Notes: generated by a model not told the origin, from the sequence alone. Positions 1 to 10,328 are shown, counted from the first letter of the stretch. The stretch: DNA of 64,000 nucleotides from Hexactinellida sp. DTS-2022 (GCA_028753945.1 JAPNXP010000012.1:4982501-5046500); one strand, 5' to 3'. Made by a program: numbers and translations.

Positions 1-1755
1 CATGTCTCTTCTGGACATGTCTCTTCTGGACATGTCTCTTCTGGACATGTCTCTTCTAGACATGTCTCTTCTGGACATGTCTCTTCTGGACATGTCTCTT
101 ATGGACATGTCTCTTCTGGACATGTCTCTTATGGACATGTCTCTTCTGGACATGTCTCTTCTGGACATGTCTCTTCTGGACATGTCTCTTATGGACATGT
201 CTCTTCTGGACATGTCTCTTCTGGACATGTCTCTTATGGACATGTCTCTTCTGGACATGTCTCTTATGGACATGTCTCTTCTGGACATGTCTCTTCTGGA
301 CATGTCTCTTCTGGACATGTCTCTTCTAGACATGTCTCTTCTGGACATGTCTCTTCTGGACATGTCTCTTCTGGACATGTCTCTTCTGGACATGTCTCTT
401 CTGGACATGTCTCTTATGGACATGTCTCTTATGGACATGTCTCTTCTGGACATGTCTCTTCTGGACATGTCTCTTCTGGACATGTCTCTTCTAGACATGT
501 CTCTTCTGGACATGTCTCTTCTGGACATGTCTCTTCTAGACATGTCTCTTATGGACATGTCTCTTCTGGACATGTCTCTTCTGGACATGTCTCTTCTGGA
601 CATGTCTCTTCTAGACATGTCTCTTCTGGACATGTCTCTTCTGGACATGTCTCTTATGGACATGTCTCTTCTGGACATGTCTCTTCTGGACATGTCTCTT
701 CTGGACATGTCTCTTCTGGACATGTCTCTTCTAGACATGTCTCTTCTGGACATGTCTCTTCTGGACATGTCTCTTCTGGACATGTCTCTTCTAGACATGT
801 CTCTTCTGGACATGTCTCTTCTGGACATGTCTCTTCTGGACATGTCTCTTCTGGACATGTCTCTTCTGGACATGTCTCTTCTAGACATGTCTCTTCTGGA
901 CATGTCTCTTCTGGACATGTCTCTTATGGACATGTCTCTTCTGGACATGTCTCTTATGGACATGTCTCTTCTGGACATGTCTCTTCTGGACATGTCTCTT
1001 CTGGACATGTCTCTTCTGGACATGTCTCTTATGGACATGTCTCTTCTGGACATGTCTCTTCTGGACATGTCTCTTATGGACATGTCTCTTCTGGACATGT
1101 CTCTTATGGACATGTCTCTTCTGGACATGTCTCTTCTGGACATGTCTCTTCTGGACATGTCTCTTCTAGACATGTCTCTTCTGGACATGTCTCTTCTGGA
1201 CATGTCTCTTCTGGACATGTCTCTTCTGGACATGTCTCTTCTGGACATGTCTCTTATGGACATGTCTCTTATGGACATGTCTCTTCTGGACATGTCTCTT
1301 CTGGACATGTCTCTTCTGGACATGTCTCTTCTAGACATGTCTCTTCTAGACATGTCTCTTCTGGACATGTCTCTAATGGACATGTCTCTTCTGGACATGT
1401 CTCTTCTGGACATGTCTCTTCTGGACATGTCTCTTCTGGACATGTCTCTTCTGGACATGTCTCTTCTGGACATGTCTCTTCTGGACATGTCTCTTCTAGA
1501 CATGTCTCTTCTGGACATGTCTCTTCTGGACATGTCTCTTCTGGACATGTCTCTTCTGGACATGTCTCTTCTGGACATGTCCCTTCTGGACATGTCTCTT
1601 CTGGACATGTCTCTTATGGACATGTCTCTTCTGGACATGTCTCTTCTGGACGTGTCTCTTATGGACATGTCTCTTCTGGACATGTCTCTTCTAGACATGT
1701 CTCTTCTGGACATGTCTCTTCTAGACATGTCTCTTCTGGACATGTCCAGAAGAGA
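1..1755. repeat. 15-bp minisatellite array (about 117 units) in an LCLAT1 intron
   Basis: The unit CATGTCTCTTCTGGA repeats head to tail from the first base to 1740 (116 units), and a last unit at 1741-1755 is inverted (CATGTCCAGAAGAGA). Variation is almost confined to two positions: unit base 11 (C or A) and unit base 13 (G or A). Because 15 is a multiple of three, the array is open in frame and would read as a Met-Ser-Leu-Leu-Asp repeat. I do not regard it as coding, because the next recognisable LCLAT1 codons are best reached through a splice acceptor at 1810-1811. The array runs off the left edge, so its true length is unknown. Confidence 0.97.
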
Positions 1756-1811
1756 CATGAGTGCAAGTCGTAAGCACATTCAGTACTTAGATTGTTCGTT
1801 CGATCCTGTAG

Positions 1812-2683
1812 GTTGGGCCCCTCAAATGGGTACATACATTTTCCTGAAGAGAGCTTGGGAGAAAGACAAGCTCTACATGCACAAGATGCTCTCCTACTAC
1901 ACACACTCTGGGAACCCCTACCAACTGCTCATTTTCCCAGAAGGAACAAATCTACATCCAGTTACTGTTGTAAGTACAATCACTAGTCTAGTCTATAAAG
2001 TCCTTGTACGTATATGTTTCTGTATTACTTTAGCCCAAATCTAACAAGTTCGCCTGTATTAACAATCTCCCTGAGTACGAGTACTGCCTCCACCCTCGCA
2101 GCACGGGGTTCCTGTACATACTGGATACGCTGCACCCGAGCTCTGGGCAGTCTAATCTCGATGCCGTCGTTGATATTACTATTGGGTATAAGGGGAACAT
2201 TCCTAGCGGCCCAGGAGTAGTTATATCGGTTTGTGATACAAATTATATTGAGTTGTAATATGGTTAAGGTGTATTGTATCTGCGTTATCTGAATAGGGCT
2301 ATCTCCCCAGGGAGATCCACTTCCACGTGCAGCACTACAAGGCCTCTGCGCTGCCCGCTGGCGAGGAGGGGAGGGAGCGCTGGCTGAGAGAGCTCTGGAG
2401 ACAGAAGGAGGAGAGACTGAAGCGGTTCTACGAGCAGGGGTACTCATTCGGCCCAGCAGCTAGCAATCTCTATGAGAAGGGTCTGTTGAAGAGACTGCTA
2501 GTTCTGCTATTCTGGTGTTCTCCATTGGCAATAACGTACTTTCTGTGGTTGTATTGTCCGCTCCTTCTGTTCCTGTTCTTACTCCTGATTCCTCTCTTCC
2601 TCTTCCTACAGTACAAGTACGATGGAGTGGAAACGTTTATTGCCAACAGATATCTCAGCAGTATCGATAGGAAGAATTTGTGA
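1812..2683 (+). CDS. LCLAT1: Lysocardiolipin/lysophospholipid acyltransferase (LCLAT1-like), last three exons
   Basis: This is the 3' part of a membrane-bound AGPAT/PlsC-family acyltransferase. In the known family LCLAT1 re-acylates lysophospholipids, including lysocardiolipin, at the ER or mitochondria-associated membrane. Exons read as 1812-1969, 2034 to about 2216 and 2297-2683, all with GT-AG junctions. The first exon encodes a GWAPQMGTYIF-like stretch and the substrate-binding motif LLIFPEGTN. The second carries EYEYCLHPRSTGF, LDAVVDITIGY and the IP motif. The third starts GYLPREIHFHV and ends with two hydrophobic membrane segments, as in LCLAT1. AGPAT5 fits less well, because it lacks LHPRTTGF and PREIHFHV. 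The catalytic HX4D exon lies upstream, outside the window or beyond the minisatellite. The donor of the second exon is uncertain: GT dinucleotides at 2217, 2220 and 2229 all keep the frame. Confidence 0.85.
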
Positions 2684-2835
2684 TATACGAGATTTGATCT
2701 TTACTGGTAGTTTGGTGCAGTGTTAGTTATGAATTACTCATTATTGCAATTTAATGCATTGGATCAAAGAAGAATTATATTTCTGCCAGGATTTATTCAG
2801 AGAGATGCTATTTTGTTCTACATTATTTTATAATA

Positions 2836-3019
2836 CAGTCGACTCCGCTTAATAGAGCCATCGGTTAATAGATTTCTCCGCTTAATGGTGTCAAAATTTC
2901 ACAGGATTTATAGGACGGAATGACAGTTTGGCTTAAAATATTTTTATTAATAGGTTTCACCGCTTAATTGGGTCAAAGTAACCTGGTCCCGAGGTGACTC
3001 TATTAAGCGGAGTCAACTG
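2836..3019. mobile_element. Pogo/Tigger-like MITE, family A copy 1
   Basis: This 184-bp non-autonomous element starts CAGTCGACTCCGCTTAATAG and ends with its imperfect complement. A TA lies on each side (2834-2835 and 3020-3021), as expected for Tc1/mariner/pogo insertion. The terminal motif CCGCTTAAT recurs inside, near 2879 and 2961. A second copy lies in opposite orientation at 20992-21176. No transposase is encoded. Confidence 0.85.
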
Positions 3020-3191
3020 TACTGTTATTCAGGATTTAGACTCGAAATGTTGTTGAGAAGCAATTCCTGGTCCTTCTTATTGTTCCACATTATTCGCTTG
3101 TCGAACCAACCACTGTATATGTTTTCCTAACAGAGCAAACCGAGTTTTAACTAGTGAATGGAGCACGGCAACAAATTTGACATCTAGGAAT

Positions 3192-3671
3192 GAGTATAAG
3201 AAGAGTCTAGAACATCTCAAAATCAGCGAAGACTGTACCCTAGAAGAGATATAAAGTTAGCTAAGCTCTTCCATCCGGATTCAAAGAGTTCCAAAACTAA
3301 CTCAGTGCATTTCTCAGAAGCTCGAATAACGTATTTAACCGTTGTAAGATCTGAAAGGAGCAGGGCAGCCGTTAAAGCTCGCTACTCAGAATCCATACAT
3401 TGATACTCACACTAGGTATTTAAATGATTTCCTAATTAATTCAGGGTACACTCTGGATTGGATTTCTCTGGAGAAAGAGATCAGAGAAGTTTACGAACAA
3501 GCGAAGAAGGAGTGCATTCATCTTATAGGGAAACATAAAGGGAATCTGTTGGAAGACAGTCCTATGTTTAATCAGTTTAATGATAAACTGAAAGAGATCA
3601 ACAAGCGGATAGATAATTATAACTTGCAAGTACCAATACTGTCAAAGCAAAAGTTCCATTACAAATTTTAA
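3192..3671 (+). pseudogene. Decayed DNAJC28-like gene (J domain plus DUF1992 tail)
   Basis: Two open segments resemble DNAJC28, a J-domain protein with a C-terminal DUF1992 region. From 3192 a J-domain helix reads EYKKSLEHLKISEDCTLEEI. A stop and frameshift follow near 3250, with about five residues of the normal helix missing. The frame then resumes as KLAKLFHPDSKSS with the HPD motif at 3272-3280. The second segment, 3390-3671, reads NPYIDTHTRYLNDFLINSG and continues to a YNLQVP-like motif typical of the DUF1992 end, then stop TAA. The central part of DUF1992 is absent. An intron of about 45 bp between the segments is possible but would not restore the missing core or the upstream frameshift. 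A recently disabled copy or an assembly error are the alternatives. Confidence 0.6.
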
Positions 3672-5578
3672 TAAAATAAACAAGGAAATATTTTCCCAAT
3701 GAGTTGCATTAATTTTACAACTTATTATTCCAGGCATTTTGTCTTTTAGACAGTTATCACGATTGTATTAATTAATACAAGGTGCTCGTCCGCGCTACGG
3801 GCGTTTTCACACGCTCTCGCTTATATTACAACATATTATTTATTTGAATTTATATGTGGTTAGGTAATATGCCAGGACTTCAATAAATGGAATTGCTGAG
3901 TACTGTTGTATGACAGTTTTACTTGGTCCGACTCCTATCCTGGTGTCGAGTGTAACTAGAGGTGCCTTTATTCAATGCTGATCTAAGAATTTATAATACA
4001 GTATACTGTATTATTTTAGCTAATTACATTTATGAACTATTACCTATTTTGGAAGCTGGAATGATTGAATGAATGCATAATTACATTTAAATTGATAAAC
4101 CTGCAGTTATAGGCGATTTATTGGAATTTAACAGTCAAGTTTGGTTGAATTCATACTGAACAAATTATACTATATTTAGTGAGTTATTATTCACTGATCG
4201 CTTAGTCCCGCTTTTCACCGATATTTTGTACATTGTATACTTATGAAATTCGTACTTATTATACTTATAAGTTTGTAGTTGGAAGCTATCTCAAATATAG
4301 ATGCCATTCTCTTTACGATAGTACATTCAGGACAAACAAACAAATTAACGGACAAACAACAGACCATAATCGAGTGTCTAACAATATAGATGTATTCCTC
4401 AGACAAACGCGAGTATAATTTAGATTAATTATACATTCCTGTAATTGAAATGTTATTTTGATTACTGTAATACACATTCACGACTATTGGAATCCACCAC
4501 TTCAATCTTGAGATTGCGCTATCACTACATGCTACACTTGCTTGCTAATCTGAACTGACACCTAAATTATGTCGAGTGATTGGATAGTATTTTAACTTCT
4601 GTCTTTGAGCAAAGTGCAATTCTATAATATAATATTTCATTTCGCGAATACACGACCATCGATCCTTTTTTGCAAATAATACACAATTAATTAAAACCTC
4701 GAAGTGACAATTACTAACAAATTGACAACTAATCTAGTTATTGATTAATGTCAGGAAAACAATAAGTCTGTATCTTCCAAAAACGATGGTTCTCTATTTA
4801 TTCTTTTAATTTCCTTTATTAATTAACTTATATCGCCATCTTCAAAACAAATTAATTCCACATAACGTTACTCATGTTGTTCCACAGATTATGATACCTC
4901 TTGCAAACGAATTAATCGGTCGGAAATACAGGTATCAGAAATATCGTGCGGAATTGAAAGAATAGACTAATTATGAATTTAATGTTAGAACGGGATGCGT
5001 GTAGGTGGACTGGTGGTTCCATTTGATTAATTGCTTTGGACAAGTTTCGTTCAGGGAAATACTAATTGTTTTTCCTGGAGTTACAAATATCATCAGATCT
5101 TACCTTACGTAGTGACTTGTTCGCATGTTTCTTCCTTTTGTAAAAAGCGATCACTATGGCCACAGAACATAAATATATTCTGGCAATTGCAATTAATTAA
5201 ACAACCAAATGAGAAAGTGAAACCTCTTAACAATTTGATAAGTCTATCTAACAATATGCCAGTTATTCCATGGAATGTACAGTCTAGTAAATAATATTCA
5301 ATTTCTTTCCACTTAGCTTGTTTATAATAATATTGCATAATTCATAGCTTTTGCCTGTAAATTCCCCTTCCTGTTGCATGTAGTAACCTGTAATCTGAAA
5401 TCGCTTTCTGTATTTCTACAATGGTGACGAACCCTACTTTGGATGATATAATGTTATTGACTAATACATGATCATTATTGTATTATGTTGCCTCATCATC
5501 ATCAGGTATAAAATTATGGTATTTAGTTAACAGTTTCCATTATAGAACTAGTTGTATGTAAATACTAAATACTCTAGT
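3672..5578. other. AT-rich spacer
   Basis: I see no gene here. The region is AT-rich and contains a short GC-rich motif at about 3783-3806 (GCTCGTCCGCGCTACGGGCG) that recurs inside the Ginger-like element near 14442 and 14648. The end of the spacer should hold the promoter and 5' UTR of the MRL-like gene. A possible splice acceptor at about 5545 (TTATAG) would allow a non-coding first exon. Confidence 0.6.
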
Positions 5579-8428
5579 ATGACAGACGAAGTAAAACAGT
5601 GGCTCGAGTCGATAGGGCTCCCTCAGTATGTGAGCCACTTCCTGGAGAACGGATACGACGACATGGACAGTCTGTGGGACCTGAACAGTGACGACCTAGA
5701 CGCCATAGGCATCAAACTGCCCGGACACCGGAAGAAGATTCTCACCCAAGCCTCCAAGTTCTCCACGGACACACAGGGGGGCTGGGAGGCGCCCGCCAGC
5801 CAGGAGGACACCGCGCCCCCCTCGGAGCCTCCTCCCGAGTCCAACTACGGAGAGGACCTCAACGACGCCATTTGGCAGCTGGGCACGCTCATGGGAGAGC
5901 TGTCGGAGTTCACTGGGGAGCAGCTGGAGTTGCCTAACCCCCAGCTGGAGCGGGTAAAGATGTCCAACTCGTCCGGCGGCCGCGCCTCGGTCTACACCAC
6001 CGACACGCTCGAGGAGAGCACGCGGGAGGACGGGAACATCGACCTGGATGACCTCCTTGAAGACCTCTATTCATTTAACCCTGCGGAGGAGCTGGAGAAG
6101 ATCGAGCTGAACAGAGGGAAGGTGGAGAGGGAGGCTTCTAACCTCAGCTACATCCCGCCCCCGCTCACCAAGAGTCTGGACACAGAGCACGCGTCCTCGC
6201 ATCTCCGCGCGCAGACCATCGCTTCTCCGAGAAAATCCACTTCCATGGACTTCCCAAGCATTATCGAGTCTAGACCGGAGGAGCTGGACATAGTGCCCTC
6301 CTCCATGAGTCGCTCGAAGACGCTTTTCCAGGGCCAGGGCAAGCAGCAGATCAGCACCGACCCCACCCAGCTGCTGGCGACCCCCCCGCACCTCCGGCCG
6401 GACCAGGTGAAGGTCCGTCTGGAGGAGCTGAGCAGCGCGCTGCAGTCGGACGCGAGTCTCAGCGTCGCGGAGAAGGAGCAGCGGCTGAAGGAGGAGAAGA
6501 TAAAGATCGCTCTCGAGAAGATGAAGGTGGCCAGCAAGCAGAAGATCGTCATTAAAGCCTTCAACGAGGACATGAGCAGCAAGACCGTAGTGGTGGATGA
6601 CGAGATGCAGTCTTGGTACGTGTCGCAGATGCTGATTATGAAGAACCACACCTCCGACTCGCCCAACTGGGGCCTCATTGAGTTCCTGCCGGAGTTCTCT
6701 CTGCAGCGCATGCTGGAGGACCACGAGGCAGTGGTAGACGCGTACCAAGCCTGGCCCCGGGAAACACAGAACATGTTCATTTTCAAGAACGACGAGTACA
6801 AATACGATTTGTTCCACCGTCCCTACGAGTACTTCCCCGCAGAGCTCTGTCTCTCCAACGAGCAGGCTAAGAACACCAAGGACCCGCGAACCGAGAGAGC
6901 CAGGAAGATGCTCATCAACGAGTACTTCTCGGAGCAGGGCCGCATCCCGGAGCTGGAGGGGCTGCTGTTCATTAAGGACGGGAAGAAGCCTTGGAAGCGT
7001 CTGTTCGTGCTCCTACGGGGCTCTGGCATATACTACTCTAACCGAGGCAAGTCAAAGCAGTCAAAGCACCTGGTCTCATTCTGTTCCCTCAACGACCATG
7101 ACGTGTACATTGCCAACAACTACAAGAAGATAGTCTCCGCTCCTAAGAACTATTGCTTCGTGCTAAAGCCCCAAGGCAGACACCTGACAGTTGGGTGGGC
7201 TGACCTTAAGTACTTCTGTGCTCCCAACAAGAGACTCATGTTCTCATGGATAGCCGGCATCCGACTGGTGAAGCACGGGGGGCCTCAGCTCAAGGATAAC
7301 TTTGTCTCGATGCAGAACAAGGAGTACAAGCTCTCTCAGATTGAGAAGGAGGAACAAGAGCCCGCTACTCCGCCCCCTCACACCGCGCAGCTCAACAGAA
7401 TGAGTTCCCTTCCCGCCCCCTCTTGCGCTATCGGGACAGGCGCTATTGTCAGCTCCACCGACGCGAGGAAGACTCTGAGCTACTCCGCGTCTCAGCCCCA
7501 CGAGCCCGCGCCCCCGGTCCCCTACAGCCAGACGCCCCGACGGATATCCATTATGAGTCCCACTGAGTCTCAGTCCCCCGAGCTTCCCTCCATCTCTGCT
7601 CAGCACCCAGGCTCCTTCCCCCAGGCTGTGCCCACCACGCAGCTCCCGCTGCAGGAGCCTAAGCCCATAGGGGTGCAGCCCTACCCCGCCCCCGCGGGCT
7701 ACAAGCTGCCCCCTCCCCCCGCGACCGCCCTACATGCCCAGCCGTCCCCGCCCCCGCCCCAGCAGCAGAAACCCGTCGCTCCCAAGCCCTCTAAGAAACC
7801 CCTCTTCATTCCCAAGTCCGAACAGGACTCAAAGTACAACCCTACGCTCGCTCTCCCCCGGCCTCCTATGCCTACCAACCCAATGGCACCCTTGGTGCTG
7901 CCCACTCCCAACATACCCGAGAAGAGGAAAGTTATTCCTCACCAAATTCCTATTCCTCAACTCCTCTCCCAGCAAATCTCTACTCCGCAACCTCTCAATA
8001 CCAACCAGCTCACAACAACAACTCAAGTACAGCAGCACATTCCCAATCCCCAACTCGTTACCCCTCCGAAACCAAAGCCGGCTGTAACTCAGTTCTTCCA
8101 GGATAAAACTTGGTTCCACGGCCCCATCGCCAGAGACGAAGCGGCGCGTCGCATCGCGTCAATGGGGAAGGAAGACGGCGTATACCTGGTGCGTGAGAGC
8201 ACCACCTACAGAGGCAGCTACGTGCTCACGATGCTCTCTCAGGGCCAGCTAAGGAACTTCCAAATCCAGAACCACGGGTCGCCAGACAGCCCCATGTATG
8301 GGATAGACGACGGTCCCCGGTTCTACTCCATGGATGAAATGCTGCAGCATTATAGCTGCTACGATGACAGACTCCCCTGTAAGCTTTCTAAGTTATGCAT
8401 TAAACCAGATTTTTCTTCAAAAGTCTAG
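5579..8428 (+). CDS. SAM-RA-PH-SH2 adaptor related to MRL (RIAM/lamellipodin) and Grb7 families
   Basis: This single open exon encodes 949 aa. In order: a SAM domain at residues 3-62 (VKQWLESIGLPQYVSHFLE); an acidic and Ser-rich linker with a short helix resembling the RIAM/lamellipodin talin-binding region; a predicted helical stretch before about 320; a Ras-association domain at about 320-415; a PH domain at about 455-570 (PELEGLLFIKDGKKPWKRLF); a long proline-rich region at about 595-835 with LPPPP and PSPPPP runs; and a C-terminal SH2 domain at 843-941 (WFHGPI, then YLVREST with phosphotyrosine-binding Arg872). RA-PH with the preceding helix is diagnostic of MRL proteins, which link Ras/Rap GTPases to Ena/VASP and talin at the leading edge. 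The terminal SH2 is the Grb7/10/14 arrangement. The start at 5579 is the first ATG; upstream in-frame codons are only TTG. The expected role, recruiting actin regulators to active Ras/Rap and phosphotyrosine sites, is inferred. Confidence 0.85.
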   Translation: MTDEVKQWLESIGLPQYVSHFLENGYDDMDSLWDLNSDDLDAIGIKLPGHRKKILTQASKFSTDTQGGWEAPASQEDTAPPSEPPPESNYGEDLNDAIWQLGTLMGELSEFTGEQLELPNPQLERVKMSNSSGGRASVYTTDTLEESTREDGNIDLDDLLEDLYSFNPAEELEKIELNRGKVEREASNLSYIPPPLTKSLDTEHASSHLRAQTIASPRKSTSMDFPSIIESRPEELDIVPSSMSRSKTLFQGQGKQQISTDPTQLLATPPHLRPDQVKVRLEELSSALQSDASLSVAEKEQRLKEEKIKIALEKMKVASKQKIVIKAFNEDMSSKTVVVDDEMQSWYVSQMLIMKNHTSDSPNWGLIEFLPEFSLQRMLEDHEAVVDAYQAWPRETQNMFIFKNDEYKYDLFHRPYEYFPAELCLSNEQAKNTKDPRTERARKMLINEYFSEQGRIPELEGLLFIKDGKKPWKRLFVLLRGSGIYYSNRGKSKQSKHLVSFCSLNDHDVYIANNYKKIVSAPKNYCFVLKPQGRHLTVGWADLKYFCAPNKRLMFSWIAGIRLVKHGGPQLKDNFVSMQNKEYKLSQIEKEEQEPATPPPHTAQLNRMSSLPAPSCAIGTGAIVSSTDARKTLSYSASQPHEPAPPVPYSQTPRRISIMSPTESQSPELPSISAQHPGSFPQAVPTTQLPLQEPKPIGVQPYPAPAGYKLPPPPATALHAQPSPPPPQQQKPVAPKPSKKPLFIPKSEQDSKYNPTLALPRPPMPTNPMAPLVLPTPNIPEKRKVIPHQIPIPQLLSQQISTPQPLNTNQLTTTTQVQQHIPNPQLVTPPKPKPAVTQFFQDKTWFHGPIARDEAARRIASMGKEDGVYLVRESTTYRGSYVLTMLSQGQLRNFQIQNHGSPDSPMYGIDDGPRFYSMDEMLQHYSCYDDRLPCKLSKLCIKPDFSSKV

Positions 8429-8685
8429 TCCATCATTTGGATTAAGTAGATGTTGATATCTCTAGCAAATAATTCCAGACTTAAGATTATATTATGTAAA
8501 GTACAGCACTATCTATATGTAGAGAGTTGAGTATTAAATCCTAGAATTTTAACTTTGTATTATCCCAATTCCCGTTTAATGTGCAATATACTGACAATCT
8601 ATAATATTTGTGTAATTATATTTTATGTGAATAGTGTATCTGTCACTGAAATTCCTTTATATATTTATTTGATTATTGCAAGGGG

Positions 8686-8851
8686 CAGGGCTGCATTTAG
8701 GGGGGGGGGGCTTTCGCCCCCCCTGGGTTTCCTTTTGCCCCCCCCCTGGGCTGCCCCCGGACCCCCTTAGTTGGATGGGCTTCGCCCCCCTTATTTCTTT
8801 AACCAACCCCATTTGCCCCCCCCCTGACCTAAAAACCTGTATGCAACCCTG
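8686..8851. mobile_element. GC-rich hAT-like MITE
   Basis: This 166-bp element has terminal inverted repeats CAGGGCTGCATTTAGG and, on the other strand, CAGGGTTGCATACAGG (13 of 16 match). The identical hexamer AAGGGG flanks it directly on both sides (8680-8685 and 8852-8857), suggesting a target duplication. The interior is runs of G and C, unlike the surrounding AT-rich DNA. CAGGG termini suit hAT elements, whose duplications are normally 8 bp, so the superfamily call is tentative. A one-ended relative lies at 14581. Confidence 0.7.
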
Positions 8852-9507
8852 AAGGGGTAATTAGGATAATTTGAATATTCGTTTTATTAGAATTTGCTTC
8901 GGTCGCCAAGGGGCAGTTTCCCAGGGCCCGTGGGAGAGTATACCAAGGGATATATCATATCATATCATATCTATATATATTTCATGGTAAATTAGTCTTT
9001 ACAAGCTACTTGTTCGTGCCTCCTTACGTCTAGCCTTCGCTTTATTATAATGTATGACTACACTCACTACAGACTGACTACAAATAGTGACGGGATACAT
9101 TAATGTACTCTTGCCCAATTTAATTACAGCCTCAGATAGGCATTCTATGGTGCACACTTAACAAATGACACTAAATCTATTTGTGCTAATTAAATTGTAG
9201 CTGTTAATCGATACTGAGACAACCTTCGGATATAATTAGCTATGGTTTTGTCACCATTTGGGAGGGAAGCTGTGAATATTTTTCTTATAAATTTAACTTG
9301 TTTCTAGATATCTACAGTATTCCCCACTCTCCTACCAAATTGCAAGTTTGTAATAGTCTTACCAGTTCCCCTCCATCAATTCCGAACAATCAGACAAACA
9401 AAAAATATTGTCATTTAATATACGTATAAGATATGAGTAGCTAACCAAGTTCGAGGGGCCCGGAGAGAAATGCCCTGTTACCAGTGTGTCCGTTAGCATA
9501 CATTATA

Positions 9508-9701
9508 CAGTCAGGTTCTTTTATTATGAACATTCAAGGGACAAAAAATTGTGTTCATAATAGAGAGACTTCATAAGCATACTCAACTTAATACAAACCC
9601 TATGTAAGTTGTTAAATTGGGACCGTAGGGTTTGTTCATAATAATAATAAATCTTCATATTAAGCAGACGAAATCTTGTTCATAATAAGCAGACCTGACT
9701 G
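9508..9701. mobile_element. Pogo/Tigger-like MITE, family B copy 1
   Basis: This 194-bp element begins CAGTCAGGTTCTTTTATTAT and ends with CAGACCTGACTG. TA flanks both sides (9506-9507 and 9702-9703). Inside, GTTCATAATA-type motifs repeat. A related copy sits in CUL3 intron 1 at 62333-62524 in opposite orientation. There is no coding capacity. Confidence 0.85.
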
Positions 9702-10328
9702 TAGTAGTTTGATATTGTATATGATGGCAGCAAATGTAACCTCATAATTGAAATTGGTATTTCATCATGCATTTTGTTATTCATTTTCTTGCACTTTCCG
9801 TCGTAATAAACAAGTTTGATTATTTGACATAATTAGTATCAACACTAATTATTCGAAGAAATCTAGATTTAAAATTCAATTTGGAAGTGAGATAGTTGGT
9901 TCTTCAAAATATTCGTTAATTGCTGATCATTTATTGCAATCTAATACGCTTACCAGATTGTTTTTCAATGATTTAAGTTGATGAGATTTGCATCTAAATA
10001 ATCAACAGAGTCTGCCACTATCAGCAACCACAACCATTATTCTTCTACAAATAATATAGAATACTTGTAGTAAGGTCACTAGGTTCATGCTAGATTAATT
10101 CCTTTTTCGCAGATTTATGATTTATCTCGAATTAAATAATTTTTTTCTTCTTTAGTTTTTTTGCTACCTATTTTGTCACTAATTAGTTCCAATTTATATT
10201 AGATAAATTGAAAATTTTATACAGAATAAATTTCTAATATAATCCAAAACTTGTTATATTAAATCGAAAAGCTTGAACTTCCTTCTCAAAATCAAAGTAC
10301 TTCCTATATAATTTGATATACTGTATTA

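Larger units (their letters stand above)
8429..10328. other. Intergenic region with two MITEs
   Basis: This AT-rich spacer holds a GC-rich hAT-like element (8686-8851), a short ATATC microsatellite around 8956-8975 and a pogo-like element (9508-9701). No credible ORF or RNA gene is visible. Confidence 0.6.

Noticed and set aside
1..1755. CRISPR array interpretation of the repeat region
   Set aside because: There are no unique spacers; it is a contiguous minisatellite in animal DNA.
2..2044. 680-codon open frame encoding Met-Ser-Leu-Leu-Asp repeats
   Set aside because: It is a by-product of a 15-bp tandem repeat without stops. The acyltransferase frame downstream is better explained by a splice acceptor at 1810-1811 that excludes the array.
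6071..6817. 248-codon minus-strand ORF within the MRL-like gene
   Set aside because: It is antisense to a conserved RA-domain coding region; Leu/Val/Arg-rich composition is typical of a GC-rich shadow frame.
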